A stretch of 64,000 nucleotides of DNA from Longimicrobiales bacterium (GCA_028284495.1 JANQRP010000038.1:62001-126000); one strand, 5' to 3'. Positions 37,740-46,026 are shown, counted from the stretch's first letter. The notes: generated by a model not told the origin, from the sequence alone. Program-made: numbers and translations.

Positions 37740-38729
37740 ATGACGAATCTCGAACACACCAGTGCGCCGCAGCACCATCGCGCCTTCGCCATATCGGTCG
37801 CCTGGACGCTCTCCCTGCTGCTGCTGGGCAGCATCGTCCACGCTACCGAATCGTCGCTGGCCTGCCCCGACTGGCCCACCTGCTTCGGCTCGTACATGCC
37901 GGTCATGGAGGGGGGCGTCTTCTGGGAACACATCCACCGGCTCTGGGCTGGCGGTCTGATGCTCATGTTCGCGCTCGGCACGTGGTTCGCGTTCCGCGAG
38001 GGAGCGTCCCGGAGCATCCGGATCGCCGCCGTGGCCGGCGTGCTCCTGCTGATCGTGCAGGCCGTGCTGGGCGGACTGACCGTGATCATGCTGCTGCCGG
38101 ATGCGATCTCCACGTCGCATCTCTCGATGGCCCTCGGATTCCTGGTCCTCACCACCGTCCTCGCCATCGCCACCTCACCACGTCGCGAGGGCAGGCGTCC
38201 CCTGCCGGAGCCCGTCCGTGGCGAGCTCCGTTCGTGGGGCACCCTCGCCGCGACGCTGGTCTTCGCGCAGAGCGTTCTCGGTGGGCTGGTCCGTCATACC
38301 GACGCCGGGATGGCCTGCCCCGACTTCCCGACCTGTGGCGGCGAGTGGGTCCCGACCATCACGAACCACCTCGTCGGTCTTCACTTCGCGCATCGAGTGC
38401 TCGGGGTCGTGGCCACCGTGGCCGTGGTGATGCTCGCCTGGCGGATTCTCCGCGACCCGATCGAGCGGCGCCTCCGCAGTCTCGCGCTCGTGTCCGTCGC
38501 CCTCGTGCTGGTGCAGATGACGCTCGGAATCGTGTCGGTGTTCAGCATCCTGGCCGTCGTTCCCGTGAGCCTGCACACGCTCGGAGCCGCCGCGCTGCTC
38601 TGCGTCCTGAGCGCCCTCTCCGCGTGGGGATGGGTCGGGTACGGATCCGGGATCGTCCCCACGCAGGACCCGGGAGCCTCGCCCGTCCCCACGACGAGCC
38701 CGATCGCGCGGCCCGCCGCGAGCGCCTGA
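37740..38729 (+). CDS. ctaA: Heme A synthase (COX15/CtaA type)
   Basis: This 329-residue membrane protein has eight predicted helices. Each half has a cysteine pair, CPDWPTC and CPDFPTC, a feature of the CtaA form, and both halves retain histidines for heme (HRLWAGG, HLSMALG, HRVLGVVA, HTLGAAA). It oxidises heme O to heme A for aerobic heme-copper oxidase. Starts just 18 bases from the divergent ABC gene. The next gene overlaps by TGATG and encodes a cytochrome oxidase assembly factor-like protein. Confidence 0.93.
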   Translation: MTNLEHTSAPQHHRAFAISVAWTLSLLLLGSIVHATESSLACPDWPTCFGSYMPVMEGGVFWEHIHRLWAGGLMLMFALGTWFAFREGASRSIRIAAVAGVLLLIVQAVLGGLTVIMLLPDAISTSHLSMALGFLVLTTVLAIATSPRREGRRPLPEPVRGELRSWGTLAATLVFAQSVLGGLVRHTDAGMACPDFPTCGGEWVPTITNHLVGLHFAHRVLGVVATVAVVMLAWRILRDPIERRLRSLALVSVALVLVQMTLGIVSVFSILAVVPVSLHTLGAAALLCVLSALSAWGWVGYGSGIVPTQDPGASPVPTTSPIARPAASA

Positions 38730-39166
38730 TGGACGCCGCGGCGCTCGGCGATACGCTCGCCGGGGTGAACGCCCTCATGAACGCCACGGCCACCGTGTGC
38801 CTCGTGCTGGGCTACGTGTTCATCCGACGTGGGCGACGGGATCTTCACATGCGGGCGATGCTGGCCGCCGTCTCGGCGTCCGCGCTCTTCCTCGTCTTCT
38901 ACGTGACGCGCTTCCTGCTCACGGGAACGCACGAGTTCGCGGGCGAAGGAATGGCGAGAACGGCCTACCTGACGATCCTCTTCTCGCACATGGTCCTGGC
39001 CGTCGTCGTCGTCCCGCTGGTGCTGCGCCTTCTCTTCCTCGCGGCAAGGCAGCGGTTCGACGCGCACCGCAGGCTGGCACGCTGGACGTACCCTATCTGG
39101 ATGTACGTCTCCGTCACCGGGATCGTCGTCTACGTGATGCTCTACCAGGTGTACGGCTGGGTCTGA
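38729..39166 (+). CDS. DUF420 membrane protein (CtaM-like oxidase assembly factor)
   Basis: This 145-residue membrane protein has four or five helices (TATVCLVLGYVFIRRG, LAAVSASALFLVFYVTRF, ILFSHMVLAVVVVPLVL, YPIWMYVSVTGIVVYVMLY) with histidines in the second and fourth, as in the DUF420 family. CtaM, a family member in staphylococci, is needed for cytochrome aa3 oxidase assembly. Its ATG overlaps the ctaA TGA, so the two are translated together, supporting that role. Confidence 0.88.
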   Translation: MDAAALGDTLAGVNALMNATATVCLVLGYVFIRRGRRDLHMRAMLAAVSASALFLVFYVTRFLLTGTHEFAGEGMARTAYLTILFSHMVLAVVVVPLVLRLLFLAARQRFDAHRRLARWTYPIWMYVSVTGIVVYVMLYQVYGWV

Positions 39167-39203
39167 CGCCCGGGGGCGATGATCCCGGTGTGGGGGACCG
39201 GCG

Positions 39204-40040
39204 TCAGGCGGACGGAAGCAGAAGCCGAACCCGCGCCCCGCCCTCGGGGCGGTTCTCGAGTTCGAGGTTCCCGCCGAAGCCCTCGACGATCTTCCGTGCG
39301 AAGGGGATGCCCAGGCCGAGCGCCGATTCGCGCGTCGTGTAGAAGAGGTCGCGCGCGCGCTCGAGCGCTTCGTCGCTGAAGCCGGGACCCTGATCGAGAA
39401 TCTCGACCGAGGCTCGACCGTCCTTCTCCTCGACGCGCACCTCGACGGATCCCGCCCCGCCCCCGAACTGCGCCGCGTTGTGCAGCAGCAGGTATACCGC
39501 GTCCATGAAGGTGTCCCGGTGGATGTGGGCTCGCACGGGGAACGGCTGAGCCATGAACCGCACACCCACCTCCCAGTCCTCGATGAACTCCCGGGTGACC
39601 TGCTGGATCAGCGGCGTGAGGTTGTGGGTCTCGTCGGGCGTGATCGGATCGCGAAGGAAGAACTCGAGGTCCGCGATTCCACCCAGTGCCCGTCCGATGG
39701 CCTCGCCCATGAGGGCCGCGTCGCCACCCTTGCCCGACTCCAGCGGCTTCTGGACGGATTCCTCGATGAACGCCGCGATCCGGCCCAGCGCCTGATCGAG
39801 CGCCTCCTGACGCGTCTCGTTGCCCGGCGTCCAGTGACGCTCGACCGCCCGACGCACGGCGACGATGGCGTCGGGATCCCCCGGACGGGACCCCCGGATC
39901 CGGCCCTCGTCGAGCTCACTCGCGAGGCCGGCCAGCGGCTCCCGATACGGGTCGTCCGGCGTCCGGCGCGCCCCGATTGCCCAACCCACACCGAGCCCGA
40001 GAAGGAGTCCAGCGAATCCGGCGATGAGGAGTTCGGCCAT
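39204..40040 (-). CDS. Membrane-anchored histidine-kinase-like ATPase without a DHp histidine
   Basis: This 278-residue protein has one N-terminal transmembrane helix, a helical region and a HATPase_c domain. The ATPase motifs are intact: N-box HNAAQF, G1 DQGPGFSDE, F-box LFYTTRESALGLGI and G2 GLGI. The helix where HEIRNPL is expected reads GEAIGRALGGI, so the phosphoacceptor His is absent. It may bind nucleotide and act on a partner protein as in anti-sigma kinases, or it may be a degenerate kinase. No response regulator is adjacent. It is divergent from the CoA-binding gene. Confidence 0.75.
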   Translation of the reverse strand: MAELLIAGFAGLLLGLGVGWAIGARRTPDDPYREPLAGLASELDEGRIRGSRPGDPDAIVAVRRAVERHWTPGNETRQEALDQALGRIAAFIEESVQKPLESGKGGDAALMGEAIGRALGGIADLEFFLRDPITPDETHNLTPLIQQVTREFIEDWEVGVRFMAQPFPVRAHIHRDTFMDAVYLLLHNAAQFGGGAGSVEVRVEEKDGRASVEILDQGPGFSDEALERARDLFYTTRESALGLGIPFARKIVEGFGGNLELENRPEGGARVRLLLPSA

Positions 40041-40114
40041 TGTGCGGCGTCGAGTCGGCGAGGTGAATCCGTCGAGAGGACCCGTATGCTGATGACGTAC
40101 GGTCGAAGGGGCAA

Positions 40115-40120
40115 TACGTT
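40115..40120 (+). promoter_or_regulatory. TANNTT -10-like element close to the start codon
   Basis: GCAATACGTTGGCC places TACGTT only nine bases before the ATG at 40130. With normal -10 to start spacing this would give a leader of just a few bases. Confidence 0.35.
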
Positions 40121-40129
40121 GGCCGTCTC

Positions 40130-40636
40130 ATGCTTACCGACGAACTCTTCGATCCGGCCCTGCTCGAGGCGGAGCTCGCGGCGTCCTCCGACCCCCGGAC
40201 GCCCGCGGCCGAGGAGATGTGCGAGATCGTGCGGGCCACCATCCGGATCGCGGTCGTCGGGATCTCGCGCGATCCCTCGAAGGCCGCGCGCCGCGTCCCT
40301 TCGTATCTCGCCACCCGGGGCGCCGATATCATCCCCGTGAATCCGTACGCGGAACGCATCTTCGGGCGAGAGGTCAAGCGCTCGCTGGACGACGTGGACG
40401 AGGAGGTGGACATGGTGCTCGTCTTCCGTCCGTCCGACGAGGCGGGCGACGTCGTCCGTCAGGCGATGCGCCGTCCCGAGAAGCCCGTGATCTGGCTGCA
40501 GGAAGGAATCCGGAACGACGAGGCGGCCGCGGAGGCACGCGACCGTGGGTTCATCGTGATCCAGGACCTGTGCCTGTACAAGATCCACCGGGCGCTCGGC
40601 GACACCCTCCGGCGATCGGGGCGCTCGCCCAGCTGA
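40130..40636 (+). CDS. CoA-binding domain protein (YccU-like)
   Basis: This 168-residue protein has a Rossmann-like CoA-binding domain: IAVVGISRDPSKAARRVPSYL, a VNP turn, VDMVLVFRPSDEAGDVV, WLQEGI and the late VIQDLCLYKIHRAL motif. Related to succinyl-CoA synthetase alpha but without a catalytic His. Function unknown; it may sense CoA or acyl-CoA. A TANNTT element is close to the ATG. Confidence 0.85.
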   Translation: MLTDELFDPALLEAELAASSDPRTPAAEEMCEIVRATIRIAVVGISRDPSKAARRVPSYLATRGADIIPVNPYAERIFGREVKRSLDDVDEEVDMVLVFRPSDEAGDVVRQAMRRPEKPVIWLQEGIRNDEAAAEARDRGFIVIQDLCLYKIHRALGDTLRRSGRSPS

Positions 40637-40647
40637 CGTCCGGCCGG

Positions 40648-41379
40648 TCAGCCGGCCTCGAACTCGGGCATCCAGTCGCCGGCCCGCGACGCCTCCCGCA
40701 CACCGGCGTCGGCGGTGATGGTCCAACGACAGGACGCGTCACCGCGCGCCTCGCACCGGTCGTGCACGACGTGGTACTCGGCCCCGAGGACCTCCTCGAC
40801 GATCGACTGGCACATTCCGGAGACGAGGCAGCAGGCCTCTCCCTGCCTCGCGAGCTGGACGAACAGCAGGTTTCGACCCTCGAGCGTGAAGGGCCCTTCC
40901 CCGAACGCACCGATGTTCCTCCCGAACACCCTCCTGAGGCGCCGACGAACTCGGCGCCGCAGCCGCGCATGGCGGAGGGGGGCGGGAAGCAGCCGACTCA
41001 GCGCCGTCTGGGGGCCCGCATCAGCCATACGGCGACCCGCGCGCCAGAAGATCTCCGGCGCATCCGGCCTCCGCACCACCAGCTGCACGAGGTCGTGGAA
41101 CTGGCCGTCCGTGATGCGCGCACGCTTCATCGCGTCGGATCGGTAGAGCTGCACCTGCCGGTCGACGACGCCGGAGAGCCCGAGCCGCCGAGGCATCGTC
41201 TGCGAAGGGTTCTCGTCCTCGAGCACCTCGCTCGGCGTGTCCTGCGACTGCAGCGCCTCGAGAATCGCGAGCGCCAGGCGCGCCCGGATCCTTGGCTTCG
41301 AGGTGTCGGGGGACTGGGCCACGGAAGCGCGGGTGACGAGCGGTACGGAGGACGGGGAGGAGAGAATCTCGTGCGGCAC
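40648..41379 (-). CDS. V4R-like domain protein
   Basis: This 243-residue protein has a C-terminal segment typical of the V4R (4-vinyl reductase) domain: GMCQSIVEEVL, then HVVHDRCEARGDASCRW with the conserved cysteines of this fold. The N-terminal half has conserved PRRLGLSG and DAMKRARITDGQFHDLVQLV segments but no named domain. V4R domains bind small hydrophobic molecules or form sensory and assembly modules (for example in BchJ and TRAPP-like proteins). It is convergent with the CoA-binding gene. Confidence 0.65.
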   Translation of the reverse strand: MPHEILSSPSSVPLVTRASVAQSPDTSKPRIRARLALAILEALQSQDTPSEVLEDENPSQTMPRRLGLSGVVDRQVQLYRSDAMKRARITDGQFHDLVQLVVRRPDAPEIFWRAGRRMADAGPQTALSRLLPAPLRHARLRRRVRRRLRRVFGRNIGAFGEGPFTLEGRNLLFVQLARQGEACCLVSGMCQSIVEEVLGAEYHVVHDRCEARGDASCRWTITADAGVREASRAGDWMPEFEAG

Positions 41380-41427
41380 GCCGGGAATTCAAGTTCGCCC
41401 GACCCGGCGGCGCATGCCACACCACAC

Positions 41428-41433
41428 TAGCTT
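41428..41433 (+). promoter_or_regulatory. TANNTT -10-like element immediately before the E1-alpha ATG
   Basis: ACACTAGCTTCCGGTC-ATG places TAGCTT six bases before the ATG at 41440, the geometry of a leaderless mRNA. The longer ACCACACTAGCTTC block is identical to that before the glutamate dehydrogenase gene. Confidence 0.4.
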
Positions 41434-41439
41434 CCGGTC

Positions 41440-42504
41440 ATGCGACGATACCCCGCCTACGATCCGCCCGAGTACGTCGACTGGTCGTGCCGGCCGGAGG
41501 AACTCGAGCGCTACCGCGCGACGCTGGGAGCCGACCCGGAGCGGGCGGGCCTCCTTTCACAGCTGGGACGCGACGATCTCCTCGGAGTGTACGCGGACCT
41601 GCTCCGCACTCGCCTGCACGACATCGCGCTGAAGCGGTGGGTCCGGACCGGCGTCCTCTCGAAGGCGTGGCTCGGTACGGGCGAGGAGGCCGTGACGGTG
41701 GGCGCCGTCGCCGCGCTCGACCGTTCCCGCGACGTCGTCGCCCCGATGATCCGGAACGCCGGCGCGCTCGCCATGATGGGGATGCCGCTCGACGAGATCT
41801 TCCGCGGCTACCTGGCTCTCCCCGACTCGCCGTCGGGCGGGCGCGACCTCCACATGGGAGCACTGACGAGCGGCGTGCTCCAGCCGATTTCCCACATGGG
41901 TACCAGCGTACCGGTCACCGCAGGCGTCGCGCTCGCGTTCCGGCAGCGGGGAGAGTCACGCGTGGCCCTGACGTGGGTGGGAGACGGCGCGACGAGGACC
42001 GCCGCCTGCCACGAAGGCCTCGTCACGGCGGGCGCGCTCGGCGTGCCCGCCGTCTTCGTCCTCCAGAACAACCAGGTCGCACTCGGCACGCCGCTGACCG
42101 AACACGGAGCGGGGTCGCTGCGGGCGTGGGCGTCCGCGTACGGCCTGGAAGGGCTCGACGCCGACGGGAACAACGTACTCGACGTCTGGGCCGCGACCCG
42201 CATCGCCGCCGACCGGTGCCGCGAGGGCCGTGGCCCCGTGATCGTGTACGTCGAGACCTTCCGGATGGGCGGGCACGCGACGCACGACGAGCGCGAGGCC
42301 CGCGATACCTTCGACCCTGCGCTGTTCCGGGCGTGGGGGCACCGGGATCCGATCGGTCTCTACGAGGCGTTCCTCGCCGACGCGGGCATCTCCGCCGAGG
42401 TTCTGAGCGGCATCGAAGCGAATGTGTCCGGTGAAGTGGACATGTCCGCCGAAGACGCAATTCGGTCATTTGGCGAATTCGATCGTTCACCGGAATCGAA
42501 TTGA
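41440..42504 (+). CDS. Thiamine-dependent dehydrogenase E1 alpha (pyruvate / branched-chain type)
   Basis: This 354-residue protein has the E1-alpha fold with the TPP motif GDGATRTAACHEGLV and LQNNQVAL (GDG to NN), plus the phosphorylation-loop region THDEREARD. It fits pyruvate or branched-chain 2-oxoacid dehydrogenase E1 alpha. No E1 beta, E2 or E3 gene is adjacent, so it is an orphan. The C-terminal 25 codons are AT-richer than the rest. Start at the ATG at 41440, six bases after the promoter-like element. Confidence 0.9.
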   Translation: MRRYPAYDPPEYVDWSCRPEELERYRATLGADPERAGLLSQLGRDDLLGVYADLLRTRLHDIALKRWVRTGVLSKAWLGTGEEAVTVGAVAALDRSRDVVAPMIRNAGALAMMGMPLDEIFRGYLALPDSPSGGRDLHMGALTSGVLQPISHMGTSVPVTAGVALAFRQRGESRVALTWVGDGATRTAACHEGLVTAGALGVPAVFVLQNNQVALGTPLTEHGAGSLRAWASAYGLEGLDADGNNVLDVWAATRIAADRCREGRGPVIVYVETFRMGGHATHDEREARDTFDPALFRAWGHRDPIGLYEAFLADAGISAEVLSGIEANVSGEVDMSAEDAIRSFGEFDRSPESN

Positions 42505-42520
42505 GCCAATTGCATCTGGG

Positions 42521-42572
42521 AATCGCTCATCACTCCCCACATCAAACGCTCGAATCACAAAAATGAGCGATT
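42521..42572. repeat. 10-bp inverted repeat in an AT-rich gap before the ECF sigma gene
   Basis: AATCGCTCAT (42521-42530) and ATGAGCGATT (42563-42572) are perfect inverted copies separated by 32 bases. The repeat lies between the E1-alpha stop and a TTGCGC-16-TATGTT promoter. It could be an operator or the terminator of E1 alpha. Confidence 0.45.
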
Positions 42573-42581
42573 ACATACTTC

Positions 42582-42609
42582 TTGCGCTCGCGGCAAAAAC
42601 GCGTATGTT
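42582..42609 (+). promoter_or_regulatory. Promoter candidate for the ECF sigma gene
   Basis: TTGCGC (42582-42587) and TATGTT (42604-42609) are 16 bases apart within an AT-rich region. The following CGTATGTTGGGG matches the element before the S9 peptidase gene. The leader to the ATG at 42733 would be about 120 bases and unusually AT-rich. Confidence 0.45.
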
Positions 42610-42732
42610 GGGGGGTCCGTATTCGAGAATTACTTTTGAAAACTCACGTGTGCCTCGGCGTTCGTTCGGACAAGGTCGAACCGATCGTAACGGCGGTCCG
42701 GAGCATGTGAGGCCACCTCCGCGGGAGTTCAC

Positions 42733-43362
42733 ATGTCCGGAATGAACGGGAGCAAAGGCACACGCGACCCGGCGACTTCGCCGCTCGACGAGCTCACCGA
42801 CGAGATGCTCGTCACCGCCCACCTCGACGGGCGTCCTGGCGCGTTCCAGGAACTCTTCGATCGCTACCGTGATCGCCTCGTCCACTTCATCACGCGCAAG
42901 ACGGGCGACTCCGACCGGGCGCAGGACCTGGTTCAGGAAGCGTTCATCCGCGTGACGCGGCACCTCCATCGTTTCGACACCACGAAGAAGTTCTCGACGT
43001 GGGTCTACACGATCGCGAGCAACCTCTCGAAGAACGAGCTGAGGAACCGCTCGCGCTCTCCGCTCGTCCTGTTCCAGAAGCTCACGAGCGGCTGGGACGA
43101 CGACCATCGTCCGCTGCAGTTCGAGGACTCCTCGATGAAGCCGGACGACATGTTCCGGAAGCGCTTCCTCCAGGAGGTCGTCGAGGAGACGGTGCAGACG
43201 CTTCCCAAGCATCACCAGCTCGTCTTCCGGCTTCGGGAGCTCGAGGGGAAGAGCTACGAGGAGATCGCCGACATCACCGGCGTGAATCTCGGTACCGTGA
43301 AGAGCCGGCTTCACCGTGCACGGAACTCGTTCGCCCAGCGCATCGAGCCGCACATCGCCTGA
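42733..43362 (+). CDS. ECF sigma factor
   Basis: This 209-residue sigma factor has region 2 (FQELFDRYRDRLVHFITRK, then DLVQEAFIRV and KKFSTWVYTIASNL) and region 4 (LPKHHQLVFRLRELEGKSYEEIA, then VNLGTVKSRLHRAR). No anti-sigma gene is adjacent. The next genes encode a PspA-like coiled-coil protein and a GlsB-like membrane protein, which suggests envelope-stress duty. Start at the ATG at 42733. Confidence 0.93.
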   Translation: MSGMNGSKGTRDPATSPLDELTDEMLVTAHLDGRPGAFQELFDRYRDRLVHFITRKTGDSDRAQDLVQEAFIRVTRHLHRFDTTKKFSTWVYTIASNLSKNELRNRSRSPLVLFQKLTSGWDDDHRPLQFEDSSMKPDDMFRKRFLQEVVEETVQTLPKHHQLVFRLRELEGKSYEEIADITGVNLGTVKSRLHRARNSFAQRIEPHIA

Positions 43363-43514
43363 CCCCCCGAGCAAGATCGCCGCGGCCCCGACACAGGGGG
43401 GGTCGTGCCGATTTCGCAACACCGAAGGCTCGGTCGTCCGAAGCAGGGCGGCCGGGCCTTCGTGCCGTCCACGCTGTTATAGTCGGGTACGCGAAACCAC
43501 ACACCGGGGCACAC

Positions 43515-44177
43515 GTGTTCGACGACCTCCGCTCCGCCTTCCGACAGGCGGTCGACAACTTCATGAAGGAGCTGGACAAGGACTCCGTCGGCGAGAACGT
43601 CGATCGGCTGCTGAAGGGCATGATCTCCGAAGTGACCGACGCGAAGGCGCACCTGGCCGGGCTCGAGGATCAGCTTCAGAAGACGGAGACCCGGCTAGCG
43701 CGGGAGTCCGAGGCCGCGGCAACCTGTCGGCGGCGCGAGGAGATGGCGCGCGGGATCGACGACACCGAGACGGCGCGCGTCGCCGCGGAGCATGCGGTTC
43801 GGCACGAGGAGCGGGCGCGGGTGCTCGAGCAGAGGCGTGAGGCCATCACGGCAGAGATCGCGCTGGCTCGCCGGGACGTCGCCGAGATGACCGAGAAGCT
43901 CAAGGAAGCCCGCGGCCGTCGGGCGTCGCTGGAGGCGGAGGTCGGGCGGACGTCGGCCCGCGAATCGCTCTCCGAGACGGACCGCCTGTTCGCCGAGTTC
44001 GACCGGTTCGAGGAACGTCTGGACGACGAAGGGGTGAAGGCGAGTGCGGCAGAAGAACTCGCCGAGGAGTATCGGAGCGATCTGAGGATCGATCCGACCA
44101 CTCCGATCGAACGTCGTGAGGTCGACTACGACGCGGTGCTCGAGGAACTCAAGCGCCGTATGAAGGACGCGGAGTAG
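43515..44177 (+). CDS. PspA/IM30-like coiled-coil protein
   Basis: This 220-residue protein is almost wholly alpha-helical coiled coil (about 30-170), rich in Glu, Arg and Ala, with an N-terminal amphipathic start (FDDLRSAFRQAVDNFMKEL) like the membrane-binding helix of PspA/Vipp1 proteins. It ends with KRRMKDAE. Homology is by pattern, not a strict signature. The GTG at 43515 is chosen because the amphipathic helix begins there. A TATAGT element lies about 30 bases upstream. Confidence 0.6.
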   Translation: MFDDLRSAFRQAVDNFMKELDKDSVGENVDRLLKGMISEVTDAKAHLAGLEDQLQKTETRLARESEAAATCRRREEMARGIDDTETARVAAEHAVRHEERARVLEQRREAITAEIALARRDVAEMTEKLKEARGRRASLEAEVGRTSARESLSETDRLFAEFDRFEERLDDEGVKASAAEELAEEYRSDLRIDPTTPIERREVDYDAVLEELKRRMKDAE

Positions 44178-44201
44178 GTGGTCGCAGGCCGGGCCCCGAC
44201 A

Positions 44202-44207
44202 TAGATT
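44202..44207 (+). promoter_or_regulatory. TANNTT -10-like element upstream of the GlsB-like gene
   Basis: GACATAGATTTCGG lies about 87 bases before the ATG at 44294 in the gap after the PspA-like gene. Similar to the other TANNTT elements here. Confidence 0.25.
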
Positions 44208-44293
44208 TCGGCGTTTCGGACGTGGCCCCGCCGAGGCGTTTGGACGAACGACGGCGGCGCCCGGCGAGGGCAGCGCCCCAACGAGAGCGAAGC

Positions 44294-44572
44294 ATGGAAA
44301 ACTGGATCGGCATCGGCATCTGGATCGTGATGGGCGGCGTGATCGGCCTCCTCGTTCGGGCGGCCATGCGTCTTCCGGAGGAACAGGATGGCCACGCGGT
44401 CGTCATCGCCGTGCTCGGCGTCTTCGGTGCGCTCACCGGTGGCATGCTCGGCGTGGGGATCTTCCACTTCTACGAGCCCACGTCGCTCAGCATCGGTGGC
44501 ATGGCGAGCGCGGCGGTGTTCGCCGGCTTCATCGCATGGGTCTACCGGTGGGGTGTTCGCGGCTGGCTCTGA
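44294..44572 (+). CDS. GlsB/YeaQ/YmgE-like small membrane protein
   Basis: This 92-residue protein has three hydrophobic segments (IGIGIWIVMGGVIGLLV, VVIAVLGVFGALTGGMLGVG, GGMASAAVFAGFIAWVY) with the glycine spacing of the transglycosylase-associated / GlsB stress family. Often induced by envelope or pH stress. Follows the sigma and PspA-like genes. Start at the ATG at 44294. Confidence 0.75.
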   Translation: MENWIGIGIWIVMGGVIGLLVRAAMRLPEEQDGHAVVIAVLGVFGALTGGMLGVGIFHFYEPTSLSIGGMASAAVFAGFIAWVYRWGVRGWL

Positions 44573-44631
44573 TCCACCGCACCCCTGCACCCCAGTCACC
44601 GCCCACCCCGGCACCCCTCACAGGTCACGCC

Positions 44632-46026
44632 GTGTCGAGCCCGAACCGTTCTGCACCGCTGACCTTCCTCGAAGAACACTCCGAGCGCAGACGCGCCGAG
44701 CTCTTCGACTTCCTCCGCATCCCCTCCGTCTCTGCGAAGTCGGAGCACCGGGAGGACATGCGAGCCGCCGCCGAATGGCTCGCGGCGCGGCTGCGCGACG
44801 CGGGCCTCGACGCGGAGATCCTGCCGACCGCCGGCCACCCGGTGGTCCTGGGCGAATGGCGTGAGGCCGGCCCCGACGCGCCTACCCTGCTGATCTACGG
44901 GCACTACGACGTCCAGCCGCCCGAGCCGCTGGATCTCTGGACGTCTCCGGCCTTCACCCCGGAAGTCCGGGACGGTCGTGTCTACGCCCGCGGCTCCGCG
45001 GACGACAAGGGTCAGCTCTTCATGCACGTGAAGGCACTCGAGGCGCATCTGCGCGCGGGCGGCGAGGGGGGCGCGTTGCCGATCAACGTGGTGGTCGTCG
45101 CCGAGGGCGAGGAGGAGATCGGAAGCCCCAACCTCCTCCCCTTCGTGACGGAGCACCGGGACCGGCTCGCCGCCGACGCGGTGCTGATCTCCGACTCGGC
45201 GATGTTCGACAAGGGGATGCCGTCCCTCCTCTTCTCGCTTCGCGGGCTCGCCTATGCGGAGGTGCGCGTCCGCGCCGCGAAGGGCGACCTCCATTCCGGG
45301 GCGTACGGCGGCGCCGTCCCCAATCCTGCGGCAGCGCTCTCCCGCATGATCGCGACCCTCCACGACGACCGGGGTCGGATCGCCATCCCCGGCTTCTACG
45401 ACGACGTGGTCGAGTGGGACGACGAAATCCGGGCGGAGATCCGGGCGCTCCCCTTCGACGAGGAGCGGTTTCGCGACGGCGTCGGCGCGCCGGCCCTCGA
45501 TGGCGAGGCCGGATGGTCGGTGCTCGAGCGACTCTGGATCCGCCCGACGTGCGAGGTCAACGGGCTTCTCTCGGGCTGGACGGGCGAGGGCGCCAAGACG
45601 GTGCTGCCCGCGGAGGCCATGGCGAAGATCTCCTTCCGCCTCGTGCCGGATCAGGATCCCGGGCGGGCGATCGCGATGCTTCGCGAGCATCTCGCGTCCG
45701 TGGCGCCCGACGGCGTCACGGTCGAGGTGACGGAGCTGCACGGCGGACGGCCGTGGAAGGCGGATCCGACCGGCCCGCTGTTCGACGCCGCGTCGGCGGC
45801 GCTGGAGGAGGCGTTCGGCACCGCCCCGGTACGCGTCGGCGAAGGCGGGTCCATCCCGATCGTCGTGGAGTTCGAGGAGATCCTCGGATGCCCCGCGCTG
45901 CTCGTCGGGTTCGCGCTCCCCGGGTGCAACATGCACGCGCCGGACGAGTGGTTCGGGCTCGACGAGTACGATCGTGGGACCGCCGCGCTCGTGCGGCTCT
46001 ACGAGGAGCTGGGGGCGGCGTTGTAG
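44632..46026 (+). CDS. M20-family metallopeptidase (CNDP-like dipeptidase)
   Basis: This 464-residue protein has the M20 zinc site: His in YGHYDVQ, Asp in GSADDKG, the Glu pair in AEGEEEIGSPN, Asp in SDSAMFD and a late His in MHAPDEW. The dimerisation domain lies in the middle (about 200-320). No signal peptide, so a cytoplasmic dipeptidase is likely. The GTG start at 44632 is favoured because the upstream codons are proline-rich and not conserved. Confidence 0.92.
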   Translation: MSSPNRSAPLTFLEEHSERRRAELFDFLRIPSVSAKSEHREDMRAAAEWLAARLRDAGLDAEILPTAGHPVVLGEWREAGPDAPTLLIYGHYDVQPPEPLDLWTSPAFTPEVRDGRVYARGSADDKGQLFMHVKALEAHLRAGGEGGALPINVVVVAEGEEEIGSPNLLPFVTEHRDRLAADAVLISDSAMFDKGMPSLLFSLRGLAYAEVRVRAAKGDLHSGAYGGAVPNPAAALSRMIATLHDDRGRIAIPGFYDDVVEWDDEIRAEIRALPFDEERFRDGVGAPALDGEAGWSVLERLWIRPTCEVNGLLSGWTGEGAKTVLPAEAMAKISFRLVPDQDPGRAIAMLREHLASVAPDGVTVEVTELHGGRPWKADPTGPLFDAASAALEEAFGTAPVRVGEGGSIPIVVEFEEILGCPALLVGFALPGCNMHAPDEWFGLDEYDRGTAALVRLYEELGAAL

